A DNA stretch of 64,000 nucleotides from Dendrophyllia cribrosa (taxonomy: Eukaryota > Cnidaria > Anthozoa > Scleractinia > Dendrophylliidae). The stretch is from the NCBI GenBank assembly GCA_024195265.1, contig JAJLRJ010000013.1, positions 7,545,575-7,609,574 of the forward strand, given 5' to 3'. This document shows positions 26,101 through 35,491 of the stretch, piece by piece. The notes below the pieces were generated by a model. That model was not told the origin of the DNA. It ran no database searches and worked only from the letters and a program-made list of their open reading frames with translations. Position 1 is the first letter of the stretch, and every line of letters starts with the position of its first letter. A program made the position numbers and the translations under genes.

Positions 26101-29100
26101 ATCACCTTAGTTTTTAAAATATTAAATATACAGTGTAATTTTTAATCAAGAAAATATTAAATTTTGTTATTTAAATTTGCAACTTCTTATACAAGTTCAA
26201 ACTATTACAATGATACCTTTGCAAATTAATGAAATAAAATTTTCAGTACAGAGAAAATGATATTGAATAAGCTTAACTTGAAAGCTATCAAGCATGTGAA
26301 ACAATATGGAATAAGAAAGAAACAAAAAAGAAAACGCAAGAAGCTACTTTATACTTAACTTATAGCCTCTTTGTTGTTCTGCTGACTTCAGTCATATCAC
26401 TTCCAAGATGGCGTCTCATTGTCTTCCTTGAAGTTAACATATTTCTGCATATTTGTAAGAGAAATATCAATATTGGGCAATCTACACTGTATTCCAAACT
26501 TTTGATAAAACTCTGATAACAAACATTGATACAGTAAGAGTTATGTTTGGGTCTTCTCTCAGTTTCGAAGTGTAGTAGCTTATAATTAAGCTTAAGCTTA
26601 CATTTAATAAGCTTAAGTTTAAAGTTTTAGACAAACTTGTTCCCTTCGTGTAAGATTGCCGGAAGGTCATGTTAGTATATTTAGTAAGTGAACTAGAATA
26701 AGCCTTGAATCTAAATGTTATAACTTAGTCTTATCTTTTTATCTTTCTTTGAAAGAAAAGGATATGAATTTATGCAACAGTCTTCAATAAAAGCTTAACC
26801 TACCTGACTTTTGATGTTGGCAATCCATCTAAACTTCACTGCTGAATATTCTTTGCTTATTAATAGCGACAGTGTCTTTTTTTTTCCGGAAGTTGTTTAA
26901 TATTGGATGTCTTTTTCTCATGTTAGCTTAATGCATTGTTTAAATTCCTTTTGAGTTTTCTAAATTGCCTTGTTTATACTTGAACGAAGGCCGCCATTTT
27001 CTCTTCTTTGCCGCTTGTTACACTGTTTTCCCGCCATTTTTTGACGCTAGTTGGCTGTTGCAGTGTATTCCCGACAATTTCTCGATATATTGTGCAGTGT
27101 TTTCCCGCCAGTTTCTCAGTACCCGTGTCGTGGTATTCTCGCCATTTCCTTCGCACAAGTTGCATTATTTTCCCGCTACTTCCGAGGTGCCTGACGTCGG
27201 TTGCTCGGTTTTTTATGCTTCTGCGCCCCGTTGTTCGAAAGCCGGTTATTACGCCAACCCAGGATTAAAACTTAAGGTTACAGTGTACCTTCAGATCGAA
27301 AATTTATTGAATTTTTTTTTTTTGGCGTCAAAATAAAGTTTACAGAATGAACTTTCATCCAAAAAAAATTATCGAAAAATAGTGAAAATTGACGGAGAAA
27401 TGACGGTATAACTTTTGTGGGCGGAGTTTGTTTATGAAGCGATATGTTTTTCTAAGCGCTGTTTTCTCAAAGTTAATTTTTCGCTTGTAGGGGACACTTT
27501 AAAGAGCTACAACTCAAAGGGAATTTGTTCAATTTTCCTCAAATTTGGACACAAGCTAGGCTAACATATAATCAACAAAAACGTGTCGGCGAATTTCTTA
27601 TTTCCGAAAACTTTTTCGTCAAGAGCCATTTCCGTGCGATCACTTCAATTTGTTTTCTCCCTTTTTCGAAAATATTCTGTAACTTTTCACTGCAATTGAA
27701 TATGGGAAATCACCGACACGTTTTTTTAGCGCTTCGTGTCCGGAAACCCGAGAACAAATCAAATTAGCAAAATACAATAATCGCTTTGAGTTGTAGCGTT
27801 TTAAAGCTGATTCAGACGTTCGAATTTAGACGTCGTAAAAAATTCGACAATTCATTTTATTACCAAATGGTTTCCATATTTAGATAGCCAGCTCTATAAG
27901 CTTTAATTTGATACCTGGGTTTAGGTATATTAAGTGTAATCTTAAGACGCTAGAGCTGTTATACTGGAGACACCCCCGAAGGTACACTGTAACCTTAACT
28001 CTTGTTAGAAGTGTTTTCAAAAGTTAATTATAAGTTACATGCGAAGACAAGTCAGAAACGAAACTAAAGGGCAAAAATACTTTGGAAAAATCTCCATCGA
28101 TTTATTATCGGACTGGAATCAAAATTGATGCCAACCCTGGGTTAGCTTAGCCGCGCTTTGAACAACCCGACTCTGTCCTTTTATTGATGATAAATTTCGT
28201 CAGAACATTGTCAGAAGTGTTGTGGATCCACAAGCCTTTCAAGGGAAGATCCACAACAAGAGAGGATCGCCACAGAACCCGAATTTTATCGCCACGGTTC
28301 GTTAATAATAATCTGCTGAAACACGGTTCAGTACAGCACTAAAATCCTGCTCACCGCCAATTTTCAGGTTTGGATTCTCAACAAACATCTTCATCTTTCT
28401 GCTTTAAGGTTGTGTTTTAGCTTCAATTCTTGACTGGTTTATAACATCTATTTGGACGATGTTCTCATTGAATAATTCTGGATTTGTGAAAGAATTCTCG
28501 CCACATCGAGAACGCAGCCGGCTCGGAAAAGTTTGGCTAAACTTTCGCCGATGGCGTCAGTTTTTTTTTTTTTTTTTTTTAAATCCGTCTGTACAAGCTG
28601 TCTGTACATTGATTGACAATGAAAATTAGCTAATCAGTGCGCGAGAATTCGCACAGTTATTTTTCTTGTAAAAAGCGTTTTCCCGCCATTTTCTTCTGCA
28701 GACTGCAGTGTTTCATTTTTGCCCTAGTTGTCTTTTAACTGAGGCCCCGTTTATGCATGGTTTAATTCCTACGGTTACCATCCCCCCCCCCCCCCCCCCC
28801 CCCGGGCAACCCCCGGGACAAAGTCGGCCCTTGAGGCCCGGGGGTGGGGAATTTTGCAAGTAGTCTTGTCCCGGGGGTAGGGGGTGGGGATAATCTAGGT
28901 GCGCAAGGAATTGTGGGGCGAAAATTTCGTCGAAGCATGCGGACGACATGACTCAACAAGCGGACTTCTCATTTGCCGGGAAATCCTTACAATTTGTTAG
29001 TAATTGGCTAGAAGAAAACAATTTGGCAAAGTTAAGCCTGTATTTGAAGGAGTGTTGCCTGTCAGTGGATGATGTGAAGTGATGGGAAGAACACATCCTC

Positions 29101-32100
29101 AGTACACGAAACAACCGCAAGAGAGGAGCGATGAAAGCTAAAGAAACGCGAGCGATGGGAGAGCTGCTTCCTGATCTTTGTAACCATACGAGTCTAGTCC
29201 AGTCCATGTCTATTTTGTAAACTGTTCGGTGGATTTATACATTAAATATTTCTGTCTTCTTGAAAAAACGGTGCAGCTTGCTGTTGAGTGTCCCGGGGGT
29301 GGGGAATTACCTCTTTCTTTGTGCCCGGGGGTGGGGAATAGGACGCCAAGTGAAGAAAAAACGGCAAATGCCCGGGGGTGTAACCGGGGGGGGGGAGGGG
29401 GGATGGTAACTGTAGGAATTGAACCATGCATTACACGGACAAATTTTTGCACGGACGAATTTTGTTCCTAGCCCACGTGTTTACATGGATCCGTGCAAAT
29501 TCTGTTACACTGGATTGCAGTGGTGTTACACGGAACTTGCACACTTAGCCGCTCAAAAATTCGTCCAGTTCCGCCGGTCCCGTGTAAACGCAAGGTGGAA
29601 CCGTGCAAGTTTTTGTCCGTGCAAAAATTTGTCCGGACCCGTGTAAACGGGGCCTGAGCTGGCTTCCTTATGTGAAATGGAACTTTCAGCATTTTAGCCA
29701 CATATTCTTCCAAGCTCGTTAATTTTGCTGAAATTTCTGTTTTGTGAGTATTTACAGGGGATAAAATGTACCCATTTAACCATGATTTATTCATTGTTTT
29801 TAACCAACTCTCTGAAGGTCTGCCACAGTAATAAAGATATTATCTAAAATACATTCTTCTAGTTAAAATAAATGACTGAACAACTTAATGTTTTATTTCT
29901 TATTTCAGGGGCTACCAACTTCACAATCCTTTTTACACAATCTGGGCCACCAAGCTAGGAAACGATCTAGCTGTATCCTTGCATACTCAGAACACTCACT
30001 TGCACTGATTTATACAATCAGGGAGGTTATTTATTTATTTATTACTTCGAGGTGGTGTGGGGATAAACCTACAATTCACTTTTTACTCGTGGTGTAGCCG
30101 ACGAGTTATAAATTCGGCTTTGTATTTCTTTTTTTGTGTCACATCAGTGCATGCAAACTTATGCACACATAGTTTAATTAGTTTCACTGGTCTGATTGGT
30201 TGACACGCGACCTCGTGATATCGCTCTCGATTTCAAGATGGTGGCAAAAATCTGTCCTTGTGTTGACTTGTGTTGAATTACAGCGTACAAGTTTTCAAGA
30301 CGATGCAAGGCGTTCATGAATAGATAGGACCGTTTGATATTGTATTCGCCGCTTATTGCTGTGGGATTTTTGCTCCGGCAAGTTTTGCCGGTGTTTTATA
30401 TAACTTTGCATTTCAGGTTTCAAGGTCGTCTACTGAATGCAGTCTTTCTTTTCAGACATAATTTTATGTTTCTCCGTAAATGAAGGGCTAATGACGCCAC
30501 GAGTTCTAGCTGTGTACAGCTTCTTGTTCTTGATAAACTTCTCTGCCCTTCCCCTCCCCCTAAAAAAAAACTAATGAGAGGTGTTAGTCGATACAAAGAA
30601 ACAACATCTACGACAAGTTTCGATGACCACAACTACATAATTTTTATAAGCTATACAAGCATCAGAGAGCCACTAATTTATTTCAGGTATCGTCGATATT
30701 AGTCGCTGCACTTCGTGCATAAATGCATACATCGCATCGTCGCAATGGGGACTTGATCTCAGGTCAATTTTAGGGAGGGGGAGATAAATAGATTACTTCG
30801 TGGGCAGTGCGGGCGTACGGTATTTACGCACGAGTTGGTTCAGTCGTGCGTAAAACCGTACGCCCGCACTGCCCATGAAGTAATCTATATATTTTATACT
30901 GATACTGAGATTTGTGATTGGACGAAACGCCTTTTTTACGTGTGAGAAAGTCAATTCGCCATTCTGTTTGGCTGTGAATCCCGAACGGTGTTTTCACACG
31001 CCAAATTTCGATAGAAAATCTCAAAAAGTTTGAATTAATAATAGATATGGAAGTACTCCGCGACAAGTGTCCAAATAGTACAAACAATGTAGGTGAATAT
31101 TTATGAGTATGGTCAATGCTGTCGAACCAACACCAATCGAGTTTCCAGGATATTTTAACAAACTGTACTTGTAAGTTGTAATGAACAGTTCTCCTTTCTT
31201 AAGTTTTGAAAACATTTTTTCTTAACTCTCTCAAGTACGCCTTCATTATCGTCGGGGCCATTTGCGCCTGTTTATACTTCCTGTTTCTGTGTGTCATGGT
31301 ATTTAAAGTGTTCTGGAACATCCGGGGTAAGCGAGCTGCAATACCCACCATGTCACGTGCAAGACAACTACAGTACCAGGTAAGACTAAAAAGGAGCAAG
31401 TATGATTTTTACGTGAGAAATAGCTGATCAGACCGTTTTGCTTAGCAGATACCGCTACGTAAAGCGACGTGGAGTATTGCTACTCCCACATTGGGGTGAC
31501 GCTAGTCATCGCAAGGCTACCACCAGTATTCTGTTAAGTTTGTTAAACAGTTTGCTCACGCCTTTGTGGAAAGAGGCACTGTAAAGTAAAGCGGCCTGTT
31601 CACTGAGGACAACAGACAGACCGAGGCAGAGAATCATCCTCGCAACACCTTTCTGAGACAGACACCTCTCTAAGACTGAGATCTTTAAGACAGACACCTC
31701 TCTAATACAGACATCTCCCTAAGACTGACATCTCTCTAAGACAGACACCAACACAGACACCTCTAAGACGGAAACGTGAAATAGACTCTGCCCTACTTAT
31801 AGTTCCTTACCTCATCTCCTCTAGGACAGACACCTCTCTAAGACTGACACCTCCAAGACAGACACCTCTCTAACACAGACACGTGGAGTCAGTCTCAGCC
31901 CTACTTCATTCCTTCCCTTTATCTCTTAGACGGACACCTTTTTAAGAAATAAGACGGACACAACACGTGGAGTTCGTCCCTTCCGTGTGTCACTCCCTTA
32001 CTTCAAAACAGACACCTTTGTAACACTGACACACGGCGTTAGCCCCAAGCGTACCCGTTTTAAGGGACATCGGTGATATATATTTTTTCTCTTTTCAGGG

Positions 32101-35100
32101 ATTGGTCTACCGTTTTGAATTCCTGATGATAGTCACAGTGTTGTGTGCTGGCCTTACCGTCGTGTTCTTCATCATCACCAGTGTTAACGAGGCTCAATGG
32201 AAATTTGGCGAGGAGGAGTCCTCAGTAGAGATCTCAAGTAAGAAACACGTTTATGAAAAAAATAACTTCTTAGATGCTTCAAGCAGAAAGTGTTCTCAGA
32301 TTCATTCGAATATCGATGAGAAACAGTTATAGTCGAAACCTCTCGAAAGCGACCACCTCTCCTGTTAAAGCGGCCACTTTTCCAAAGAACTGAAATCACT
32401 ATAAACGAGACATCTCGTAAGCGACCACCTCTCGAAAGCGACCACCTCTCCTTTTAAAGCGACCACTTTTCCAAAGTACTGAAATTTCTCCAGTCAAGTC
32501 ACTAAAAACGAGACCTCGTAAGCGATCATCTATCGTAAGCGACCACCTCTCCTATTAAAGCGACCACTTTTCCAAAGTACTGAAATTTCTCCAGTCAAAT
32601 CACTATAAACGAGACCTCGTAAGCGACCACCTATCGTAAGCGACCACCTCTCCTTTTAAAGCGACCACTTTTCCAAAGTACTGAAATTTCTACAGTCAAA
32701 TCACTATAAACGAGACATCTCGTAAGCGAACACCTCTCGTAAGCGACCACCTCTCATTTTAAAGCGACCACTTTTCCAAATTACTGAAGTTTCTCCAGTC
32801 AAATCACTATAAATGAGACCTCGTAAGCGACCACCTATCGTAAGCGACCACCTCTCCTATTAAAGCGACCACTTTTCAAAAATACTGAAATTTCTCCAGA
32901 CAAATCACTATAAACGAGACCTCGTAAGCGACCACCTCTCCTATTAAAGCGACCACTTTTCCAAAATACTGAAATTTCTCCAGTCAAATCACTATAAATG
33001 AGACCTTGAAGCGACCACGTGCCTATCGTAAGCGACCACCTCTCCTTTTAAAGCGACCGCTTTTCCAAACTACTGAAATTTCTCCAGTCAAATCACTATA
33101 AACGAGACATCTCGTAAGCGACCACCTCTCGGAAGCGACCACCTCAGCGCTGGTGATTTGAATTTTTCTATTGTTTTAAAGTCCTATACCCAGCAAAAAC
33201 GTGAACAGCAAATCAGCTCACCTCGTGCTGTATTTAACACGCGTCTTGAAAAGACTATAAAACAGAAATAAGCGAGAGAAGACGCAACTTATTTTTCGAA
33301 AAAATGGCCCTGGGGAAGGACCTTATGGGTTGGCTGTTACATGGAATTGTCTTTTCTTTTCAACAGGTGCACTTTTCACTGGAATCTACGGCATGTGGAA
33401 TGTGTACGTTTTCTCAGTGGTTATATTGTACTGTCCATCCAGTGCTGTCCCAGCCGCAGGTAAACATCTTCCGTAATTTAGTTGACTGGCACGTGCAGGA
33501 AAGACGTACTTCACTTTATTGGTCACACTGTAGGACTTAATTTGGACTCATCAGTTAGAACCACCTTGTATGTAATATATCAAACATGAGACACAGTGTT
33601 TCATCACAAGTTCTCAAACTCATTAATAATTCATGAAGAAAATACAAAGGAAATTAATGTTTAATGAGTGTTTGGAAATCAGATGAAACACTCCTCATTT
33701 TTGCATCCTTAATTTCTCCTTCTAAAATCATTTTGTTTGAGAAGTAATATCAAACATTCGACACAGTATTTCATCACAAGATCAAACACCTCGAAGTTCG
33801 TCAAAAATACTCCGCTGCGCGTCGTATTTTCAACTCTCTTCTCAGTGTTTGATCTTGTGATGAAACACTGTGTCTCATGTTTGATATATTACATCAAACA
33901 CTGAGAAGAGAGTTGAAAATACGACGCGCAGCGGAGTATTTTTGACGAACTTCGAGGTGTTTGATCTTGTGATGAAATACTGTGTCGAATGTTTGATATT
34001 ACTTCTCAAACAAAATGATTTTAGAAGGAGAAATTAAGGATGCAAAAATGAGGAGTGTTTCATCTGATTTCCAAACACTCATTAAACATTAATTTCCTTT
34101 GTATTTTCTTCATGAATTATTAATGAGTTTGAGAAAGTATAATCAACCAATACCGTAGGAAAGTACTGCTCAATAGCTTTCATGTGAATGTTCACACTTT
34201 AGGATTTTATCCACAGTCTCAAAAGTTAGAACCACTTTGTACAGCATAAAAAACAGTACCACGAAAAAAAACTGCTCAATAGCTTTCATTTGATTTGAAT
34301 GGTCACACTTTAGGATTTTATCCGCAGACTCAAAAGTTAGAACTATCTTGTACAGCATAATGAAAAGCACCACAGGAAAGTACTGCTCAGTAGCTTTCAT
34401 TTGAAGTATCACACCTTAGGGTTTCATCCACAGACTCAAAAGTTAGAACCGCCCTGTACAGCATAATAAACGGTACCACAGGAAAGTACTGCTCAGTAGC
34501 TTTCATTTGAATGGTCACACTTCAGGATTTCATCCTCTTGACTCAAAAGTTAGAACCACCTTGTACAGTATAAGAAACAGTATCACAGGAAAGTACTGCT
34601 CAGTAGCTTTCATTTGAATGGTGAAACTGTAGGATTTCATCCACAGACTCAAAAGTTAGAACCACTTTGTACAGCATAATAAACAGTACCACAGGAAAGT
34701 ACTGCTCAGTAGCTTTCATTTGAATCGTCACACTTTATACCGGCTTAAACTCAAACATTGGAGCCCCTTTTTACAGCATGATAACAATAACAACAACAAT
34801 CTTTATTGTGCTCTTAATACAAAAGTGCAGAATCATTAAAAGGAAATAATTGTGAAAGAAAAAGAGCACAGCCACTCAGAAATAGCAAAAGCTAATCGCG
34901 CTGAGTGGCTGGGCCATGCGGAAGAGTAACTAGATATCAAAGTTGTTATAAATAGACAGATACACAAAAAAACACACACAAAAAGATATATTTAAGCTGC
35001 ACCACGGAAAAGTACATTGCTCACTACTTGTAACTTGTAACTTTATTACTTCCATCACTTGTTTACAAAATTGATGAGGAGTCTAAAGAAAAGCAGAAAT

Positions 35101-35491
35101 GCTACAGTAAATAGCTTTCATTTGAATGGTCACACTTAAGGATTTCAACCACTGACTCAAAAGTGTAGTTCTAATTTTTGATTCTGTGGACGAAATCCTA
35201 TATATGGTGTGACCATTTAATTGAAACCTCTTCGGCAGTACGTTTCCATGGTATTATTTGTTTTTCAAAATTTTACAAAATTAAATTTGGGATTTTTCTT
35301 GTATTTTGATGGTTGGCACTCTTGGAAGTTAAGGGTTAATTTAGTATTTAACTGTATTTAATTTTGTTTTAGATGTGGCAGAGGAACATGAGAGACTAGA
35401 GTTGCGCAGTCGCACAGAGGTACGAATGACAGAAGGCGAGACAGAAGAGTCCGTTATTTACAAGTTCACTGGGAAAACCGCGCGAGACTAA
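14081..35491 (+). CDS. WLS: Wntless (Wnt ligand secretion mediator), complete
   Basis: Thirteen coding exons with GT-AG borders join in phase to 1620 nt: 539 aa plus stop (the human protein is 541). Exons: 14081-14183, 18699-18965, 21591-21727, 21876-22025, 22649-22785, 24353-24393, 24760-24887, 25219-25316, 29909-29972, 31236-31379, 32099-32237, 33367-33459, 35373-35491. Order: N-terminal membrane helix (12-29), luminal domain (about 35-230), then seven membrane helices and a cytosolic tail. Family landmarks: QNGGFTKVWF, SDIRQGLFYG, NPFYTIW, FTGIYGMWNVYVF, and the endocytic tyrosine motif YQGL at 422. WLS binds palmitoleoylated Wnt in the secretory pathway and is recycled by retromer. The start at 14081 matches family length, though the frame is open further upstream. 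Introns are rich in mobile elements. Confidence 0.97.
16071..16247. mobile_element. Inverted-repeat MITE in WLS intron 1
   Basis: The left AGCCTGCATGGCTGG and right CCAGCTATGCAGGCT mirror each other, followed inward by GCGCG and ATGCTGAATT words on both sides. Confidence 0.55.
16550..16890. repeat. Tandem repeat, unit about 145 bp, in WLS intron 1
   Basis: About 2.3 units, each with GCCACTGGGACTC, GACCAATGACTTTTTT, GGCAATATCCC, a G run and CTCTGTACATTTTTGGGTG. Confidence 0.65.
17178..17544. mobile_element. Inverted-repeat element, ACCTGCCAACTTTTT ends
   Basis: ACCTGCCAACTTTTTC at the left and GACTTGGCAGGTAC at the right. An opposite-strand relative, ending TTGGCAGGAATATA, lies at 11577-11898. 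Confidence 0.5.
17580..18690. repeat. Nested inverted repeats with AAGCGGTCAC words, WLS intron 1
   Basis: Outer words AAGCGGTCACTC / GACCGCTTAATAGAGG occur on both sides (also at 47590-47770). Inside, a palindrome (18208-18630) has AACAATTTGACGTTAAATTG and its mirror. Innermost, GAATATTTATGACGTGTTAC (18367) is mirrored at 18440. Confidence 0.5.
18699..18965 (+). CDS. WLS: WLS exon 2 (luminal domain)
   Basis: Acceptor TTTTTCAG, donor GTCAGT. Encodes APAPTTATSHTANICVGN, CYRLSSIKEAEPRHIKADQI and RWFQFISSSIRLDIEY, which align with the start of the Wntless luminal domain. Confidence 0.93.
19040..20455. mobile_element. Large inverted-repeat element with nested hAT-like insertion, WLS intron 2
   Basis: The arms at 19040-19245 and 20275-20455 are mirror images (GGTAGGCCATGGCCTACC near both ends, then AATAATTCCTCT). 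An element with ends TAGGGCTCGAGAC / GTCTCGAGCCCTG and 5-bp duplication CAAAC lies inside (19708-20271). Confidence 0.6.
20725..21148. mobile_element. hAT-like MITE, CAGGGCTCGAAATT ends, 5-bp TSD
   Basis: Left CAGGGCTCGAAATT and right AATTTCGAGCCCTG, flanked by CTGAG on both sides. No ORF. Confidence 0.6.
21591..21727 (+). CDS. WLS: WLS exon 3 (luminal domain)
   Basis: Acceptor CTACCAG, donor GTAAGA. Encodes DGVSPTLQFYAHLGYRN through CEFIKSK. Ends in phase 0. Confidence 0.93.
21876..22025 (+). CDS. WLS: WLS exon 4 (luminal domain)
   Basis: Acceptor ATTACAG, donor GTAAGT. Exactly 50 codons with YYNCEEIPFFEIGSVHYEEY, matching the family pattern YYECD.LPF.EIGSV. Confidence 0.95.
22649..22785 (+). 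CDS. WLS: WLS exon 5 (second membrane helix)
   Basis: Acceptor TTTGTAG, donor GTAAGT. Encodes EIHQNGGFTKVWFTIKTIVG and the following hydrophobic helix (about residues 232-249). Confidence 0.95.
22996..23722. mobile_element. Harbinger-like element, GGCC-GGGCAAACGTCGAATC ends, TTA TSD
   Basis: Flanked by TTA at 22993-22995 and 23723-23725. Terminal repeat GGGCAAACGTCGAATC is mirrored by GATTCGACGTTTGCCC. Non-coding. It lies in WLS intron 5. Confidence 0.7.
24353..24393 (+). CDS. WLS: WLS exon 6 (41-nt micro-exon)
   Basis: Acceptor ATATACAG, donor GTAAGT. Encodes ALFALGVATAFMN, part of a membrane helix. Its length and phase are required to join exons 5 and 7. Confidence 0.9.
24760..24887 (+). 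CDS. WLS: WLS exon 7
   Basis: Acceptor TTTTCAG, donor GTAAGT. Encodes FPLEWMTLWADMPFMLLLSD, then IRQGLFYGMLMSFWIIFTGE, highly conserved in the family. Confidence 0.95.
25219..25316 (+). CDS. WLS: WLS exon 8
   Basis: Acceptor TCTTTAG, donor GTACAT. Encodes DQPERNKLKNYWRPVGAVG and the helix ending FDLCER. Confidence 0.94.
25513..25667. mobile_element. Palindromic MITE, TTGTTCAAAA / GGATAGCGCTATCC family, copy 2
   Basis: Ends GGCCCTGGTTGTTCAAAA and its mirror, with a central palindrome. WLS intron 8. Same family as 7802-7951. Confidence 0.7.
27276..27994. mobile_element. piggyBac-like element, GGTTACAGTGTACCTTC ends
   Basis: TTAA at 27272-27275 and 27995-27998. Terminal repeat GGTTACAGTGTACCTTC mirrored at the right. 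A second palindrome, with ACTTTAAAGAGCTACAACTC and its mirror near 27790, sits inside. WLS intron 8. Confidence 0.65.
28743..29654. mobile_element. Harbinger-like element, GGCCCCGTTTA ends, TGA TSD
   Basis: Flanked by TGA at 28740-28742 and 29655-29657. Ends GGCCCCGTTTA / TAAACGGGGCC. Within it, CCATGCATTACACGG mirrors the left end region (CCGTTTATGCATGG), and poly-C/poly-G blocks face each other. WLS intron 8. Confidence 0.65.
29909..29972 (+). CDS. WLS: WLS exon 9
   Basis: Acceptor ATTTCAG. Encodes GYQLHNPFYTIWATKLGNDL and A. The donor GTATCC is weaker than the others but gives the right phase. Confidence 0.9.
30791..30889. repeat. Near-perfect hairpin, ~45-bp arms, WLS intron 9
   Basis: AGATTACTTCGTGGGCAGTG...TACGCACGA is mirrored by TCGTGCGTA...CACTGCCCATGAAGTAATCT around a loop of about 10 bases (GTTGGTTCAG). 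A few mismatches. Confidence 0.7.
31236..31379 (+). CDS. WLS: WLS exon 10
   Basis: Acceptor CTCAAG, donor GTAAGA. Encodes YAFIIVGAICACLYFLFLCV, then the cytosolic loop RGKRAAIPTMSRARQLQYQ, which with the next exon forms the YQGL sorting motif. Confidence 0.94.
31630..32050. repeat. Minisatellite GACAGACACCTCTCTAA, WLS intron 10
   Basis: Short degenerate repeat of AGACAGACACCTCTCTAAGA. Similar wording to the 11050-12860 array. Confidence 0.55.
32099..32237 (+). CDS. WLS: WLS exon 11
   Basis: Acceptor TTTTCAG, donor GTAAGA. Encodes GLVYRFEFLMIVTVLCAGLT, the rest of the helix, and NEAQWKFGEEESSVEIS. Confidence 0.94.
32340..33150. repeat. Satellite, unit about 115-120 bp, WLS intron 11
   Basis: About seven units. 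Each has AAGCGACCACCTCTCC, TTTTAAAGCGACCACTTTTC, CTGAAATTTCTCCAGTCAAA and TCACTATAAACGAGACCTCG. High similarity between units suggests recent expansion. Confidence 0.75.
33367..33459 (+). CDS. WLS: WLS exon 12 (last membrane helix)
   Basis: Acceptor TCAACAG, donor GTAAAC. Encodes SALFTGIYGMWNVYVFSVVI, then LYCPSSAVPAA. Confidence 0.94.
33611..34135. repeat. Perfect 243-bp inverted repeat, WLS intron 12
   Basis: 33611-33853 and 33893-34135 are exact reverse complements by base-by-base reading, with a 39-bp spacer. The spacer region (from 33851) is itself the mirror of the left flank 33568-33612. Arms contain GAAAATACGACGCGCAGCGG. Confidence 0.9.
34140..34745. repeat. 106-bp satellite, array 1 (WLS intron 12)
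   Basis: About six units with CACAGGAAAGTACTGCTCAG, TAGCTTTCATTTGAATGGTC, ACACTTTAGGATTTCATCC, ACAGACTCAAAAGTTAGAAC and CTTGTACAGCATAATAAACA. The same unit occurs at 49756-50480 and 56218-56560, and inverted at 51700-51826, 57340-57680 and 60292-60840. Confidence 0.8.
34785..34980 (-). mobile_element. LINE 3' tail relic (possible)
   Basis: ATAACAACAACAATCTTTAT then non-coding sequence; read on the minus strand this ends in an AT-rich GTT-repeat tail, as at 58640-58665. Confidence 0.35.
35373..35491 (+). CDS. WLS: WLS exon 13 (cytosolic tail)
   Basis: Acceptor GTTTTAG, stop TAA at 35489-35491. Acidic tail containing EEHERLELRSRTEVR and ending SVIYKFTGKTARD. The vertebrate-type KEAQE end is absent. 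Confidence 0.92.
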
